DNA of 64,000 bases from positions 186,001 through 250,000 of the forward strand of contig JACKPB010000003.1 in NCBI GenBank assembly GCA_024233875.1, written 5' to 3'. Source of the DNA: Leptospiraceae bacterium. GTDB taxonomy: Bacteria > Spirochaetota > Leptospiria > Leptospirales > Leptospiraceae. The notes below the pieces were generated by a model, which did not search any database, was not told the origin of the DNA, and saw only the letters and a program-made list of their open reading frames with translations. Numbering within the stretch: the first letter of the stretch is position 1; each line of letters begins with the position of its first letter. Below, piece by piece: positions 62,829-64,000 of the stretch. The position numbers and the translations under genes are program-made.

Positions 62829-64000
62829 ATGAGAAAAATACCGAGTTCAGATGAAATTACCCTAATGGTCGCTAAGATCAATGCATCTGAAGATATTGAA
62901 TCCTTATTAAATACTATCATTGATAAAATAAAAGATGCACTCTTCTGTCAGGGCTGCTCCATCCTGCTTTATTCGGAAGAGTATGATTGCCTGGAATTTT
63001 TTGTATCCAGCGGAGATAAAAGTGAAAACTTAAAATCACTAAAAGTACCGAGGGGAAAAGGTATAGCGGGATATGTAATGGAGTCTAAGACGGCTGAAGT
63101 TGTCAACTCTGCCCAGAATGATCCGAGGCTATTTAAAAATATTGATCAAACTATTGGATTTCAAACCCGAAATGTCATGGCAAACCCCATGATTGCACAC
63201 AACGAATTTATTGGTGTAATAGAAGTTGTGAACACTCTTGACGAAAGAGACTTCAACGACTTTGACCTTTCTCTCTTCCGAAGTCTCTCGGAAGTGGCGG
63301 CCATAGCGATTCACAATCGCAATCTCATCGATGCTCTTTCGGGAAAACTTAGAGAAGTCAATACCCTGTTTCGGGTGACCAATAGTTTGAGTTCGATTTC
63401 TGAGACCGGAGAATTTTTTGAAAAGACCTGTCAATTTGTAGCGGAGATTTTTGAAGCCGAAAGAGTTTCTCTATTTCTCAGAAATGAAGATGAATGGAAT
63501 GCTACTATTCCCTTTCAGGGCAGTCCTCCTCCTCAGGAATTAGAAAGATCTTTTGTGCTAAGCCCCATCCTTCTGAGGATACTGGAAACCAAGGAGGCGA
63601 TTCTGGTAGAAAATACAAGCCGGCAAGTTGACCTGGAATTCCGTTATACGAATAACTACAAAACAAAATCCTTTATCTCCCTCCCCCTCCTCATAGATTC
63701 AGAAATCATAGGTGTGCTGAATGTATCCGAGAGAATTAGCCGGAAGATTTTTTCTAAATTGGATTTACAACTTTTAAAAATTCTCATCAATCATGTCTTA
63801 GAAATTTACAAATCTATGATAGATAGAGAAGACAGAGAGAAGTACCAACTTCTTCAAAGGGATTTATTTCTTGCACGAAAGATTCAAAGATACTCCCTTC
63901 CCAATATCCCGCAACAAATCAATGGAATACATCTTGATTTTTCCTATCACACATGTACAGAAATCGGTGGGGATTTTTATGATCTTTTGTATCACAATTC
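62829..64000 (+). CDS. GAF-GAF-PP2C (RsbU/SpoIIE-type) phosphatase, N-terminal part
   Basis: An open frame from ATG 62829 to the window end, about 390 residues. Two GAF domains are visible (about 17-160 and 185-325). The first has GYVMESKTAEVVNSAQNDPRLF. A linker helix leads to LARKIQRYSLPN, then CTEIGGDFYDLL, the start of a SpoIIE/RsbU PP2C phosphatase with its metal-binding Asp pair. Such enzymes dephosphorylate STAS antagonists. The C-terminus is off the window. Divergent from the lipocalin-like gene. Confidence 0.88.
   Translation, partial: MRKIPSSDEITLMVAKINASEDIESLLNTIIDKIKDALFCQGCSILLYSEEYDCLEFFVSSGDKSENLKSLKVPRGKGIAGYVMESKTAEVVNSAQNDPRLFKNIDQTIGFQTRNVMANPMIAHNEFIGVIEVVNTLDERDFNDFDLSLFRSLSEVAAIAIHNRNLIDALSGKLREVNTLFRVTNSLSSISETGEFFEKTCQFVAEIFEAERVSLFLRNEDEWNATIPFQGSPPPQELERSFVLSPILLRILETKEAILVENTSRQVDLEFRYTNNYKTKSFISLPLLIDSEIIGVLNVSERISRKIFSKLDLQLLKILINHVLEIYKSMIDREDREKYQLLQRDLFLARKIQRYSLPNIPQQINGIHLDFSYHTCTEIGGDFYDLLYHN

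Noticed and set aside
63129..63434. Minus-strand ORF of 101 codons
   Set aside because: It is antisense to the GAF-domain gene from 62829, whose reading frame is well supported by two GAF domains and a PP2C start.

Overview
The window is chromosomal DNA from a low-GC spirochaete, most likely of the Leptospiraceae. The main pointers are a SpiroCoCo-type giant coiled-coil protein, a cyclic-nucleotide-gated K+ channel of the LliK/SthK type, several large class III adenylate cyclases with extracytoplasmic sensor modules, a TatT-like TPR protein, a GspJKLMN secretion cluster and lipoproteins with short spirochaetal lipoboxes. This is inferred from family content; no marker gene such as rRNA is present. 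Gene density is high, 4-bp start/stop overlaps are common, and TTG is used often as a start codon. I found no insertion sequence, prophage, CRISPR array or rRNA operon.

Layout. 1-3914 (minus): chemotaxis operon, a poly-HAMP MCP, a STAS-like protein and CheA (cut by the window edge). 4252-9599 (minus): AI-2E-type permease, cNMP-binding protein, a cyclase fused to a LiaF-like domain, a phosphatase-like protein and a 7TMR-DISM cyclase. 9659-14344: hydrolase, SbmA-like ABC exporter and a large membrane protein. 14345-14779 is a divergent spacer with a perfect 19-bp inverted repeat. 14780-21251: SpiroCoCo, the cNMP-gated channel and a hybrid histidine kinase. 21253-25759: a metal (probably zinc) uptake operon preceded by a three-site operator candidate and containing its own lipoprotein and outer-membrane protein. 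25725-32907: O-antigen ligase, LPS glycosyltransferase, a FliG-C-like protein, an orphan ABC ATPase, an FHA protein, a SET-domain methyltransferase, a CDP-alcohol phosphatidyltransferase and an antisense-overlapping tRNA-Leu. 33013-42587 (minus): DUF5683-like and FecR/FN3 envelope proteins, a cyclase with a repeat-bearing disordered N-terminus, a GshB-like ATP-grasp enzyme, TsaC and a GH18 hydrolase. 42621-47877 (minus): GspN-M-L-K-J and a STAS protein. 47917-53377 (minus): secreted protein, HEAT-repeat protein, response regulator, TatT-like protein and glycogen phosphorylase. 53615-57505: small membrane protein, lipoprotein, TPR/coiled-coil protein, CheW and a membrane protein. 57805-60619 (minus): a 29-residue bS22/AURKAIP1-like ribosomal protein, ManC, Hfq, MiaA (apparently starting at CTG) and a FYDLN zinc-ribbon protein. 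60801-64000: hydrolase, secreted lipocalin-like protein and the start of a GAF-GAF-PP2C phosphatase.

How it fits together. The dominant theme is signalling: three class III cyclases (one with a LiaF-like output or sensor domain, two with envelope sensors) and two cAMP/cGMP receptors (a soluble CNB protein and the channel) lie in under 40 kb, with two STAS proteins, CheA/CheW/MCP, a hybrid kinase, a response regulator and an RsbU-like phosphatase. A second theme is envelope construction and secretion. The least expected items are the cyclase-LiaF fusion, the ET-repeat cyclase tail, the bacterial SET-domain enzyme, non-AUG starts at miaA and perhaps at the HEAT gene, and the unexplained 19-bp palindrome.
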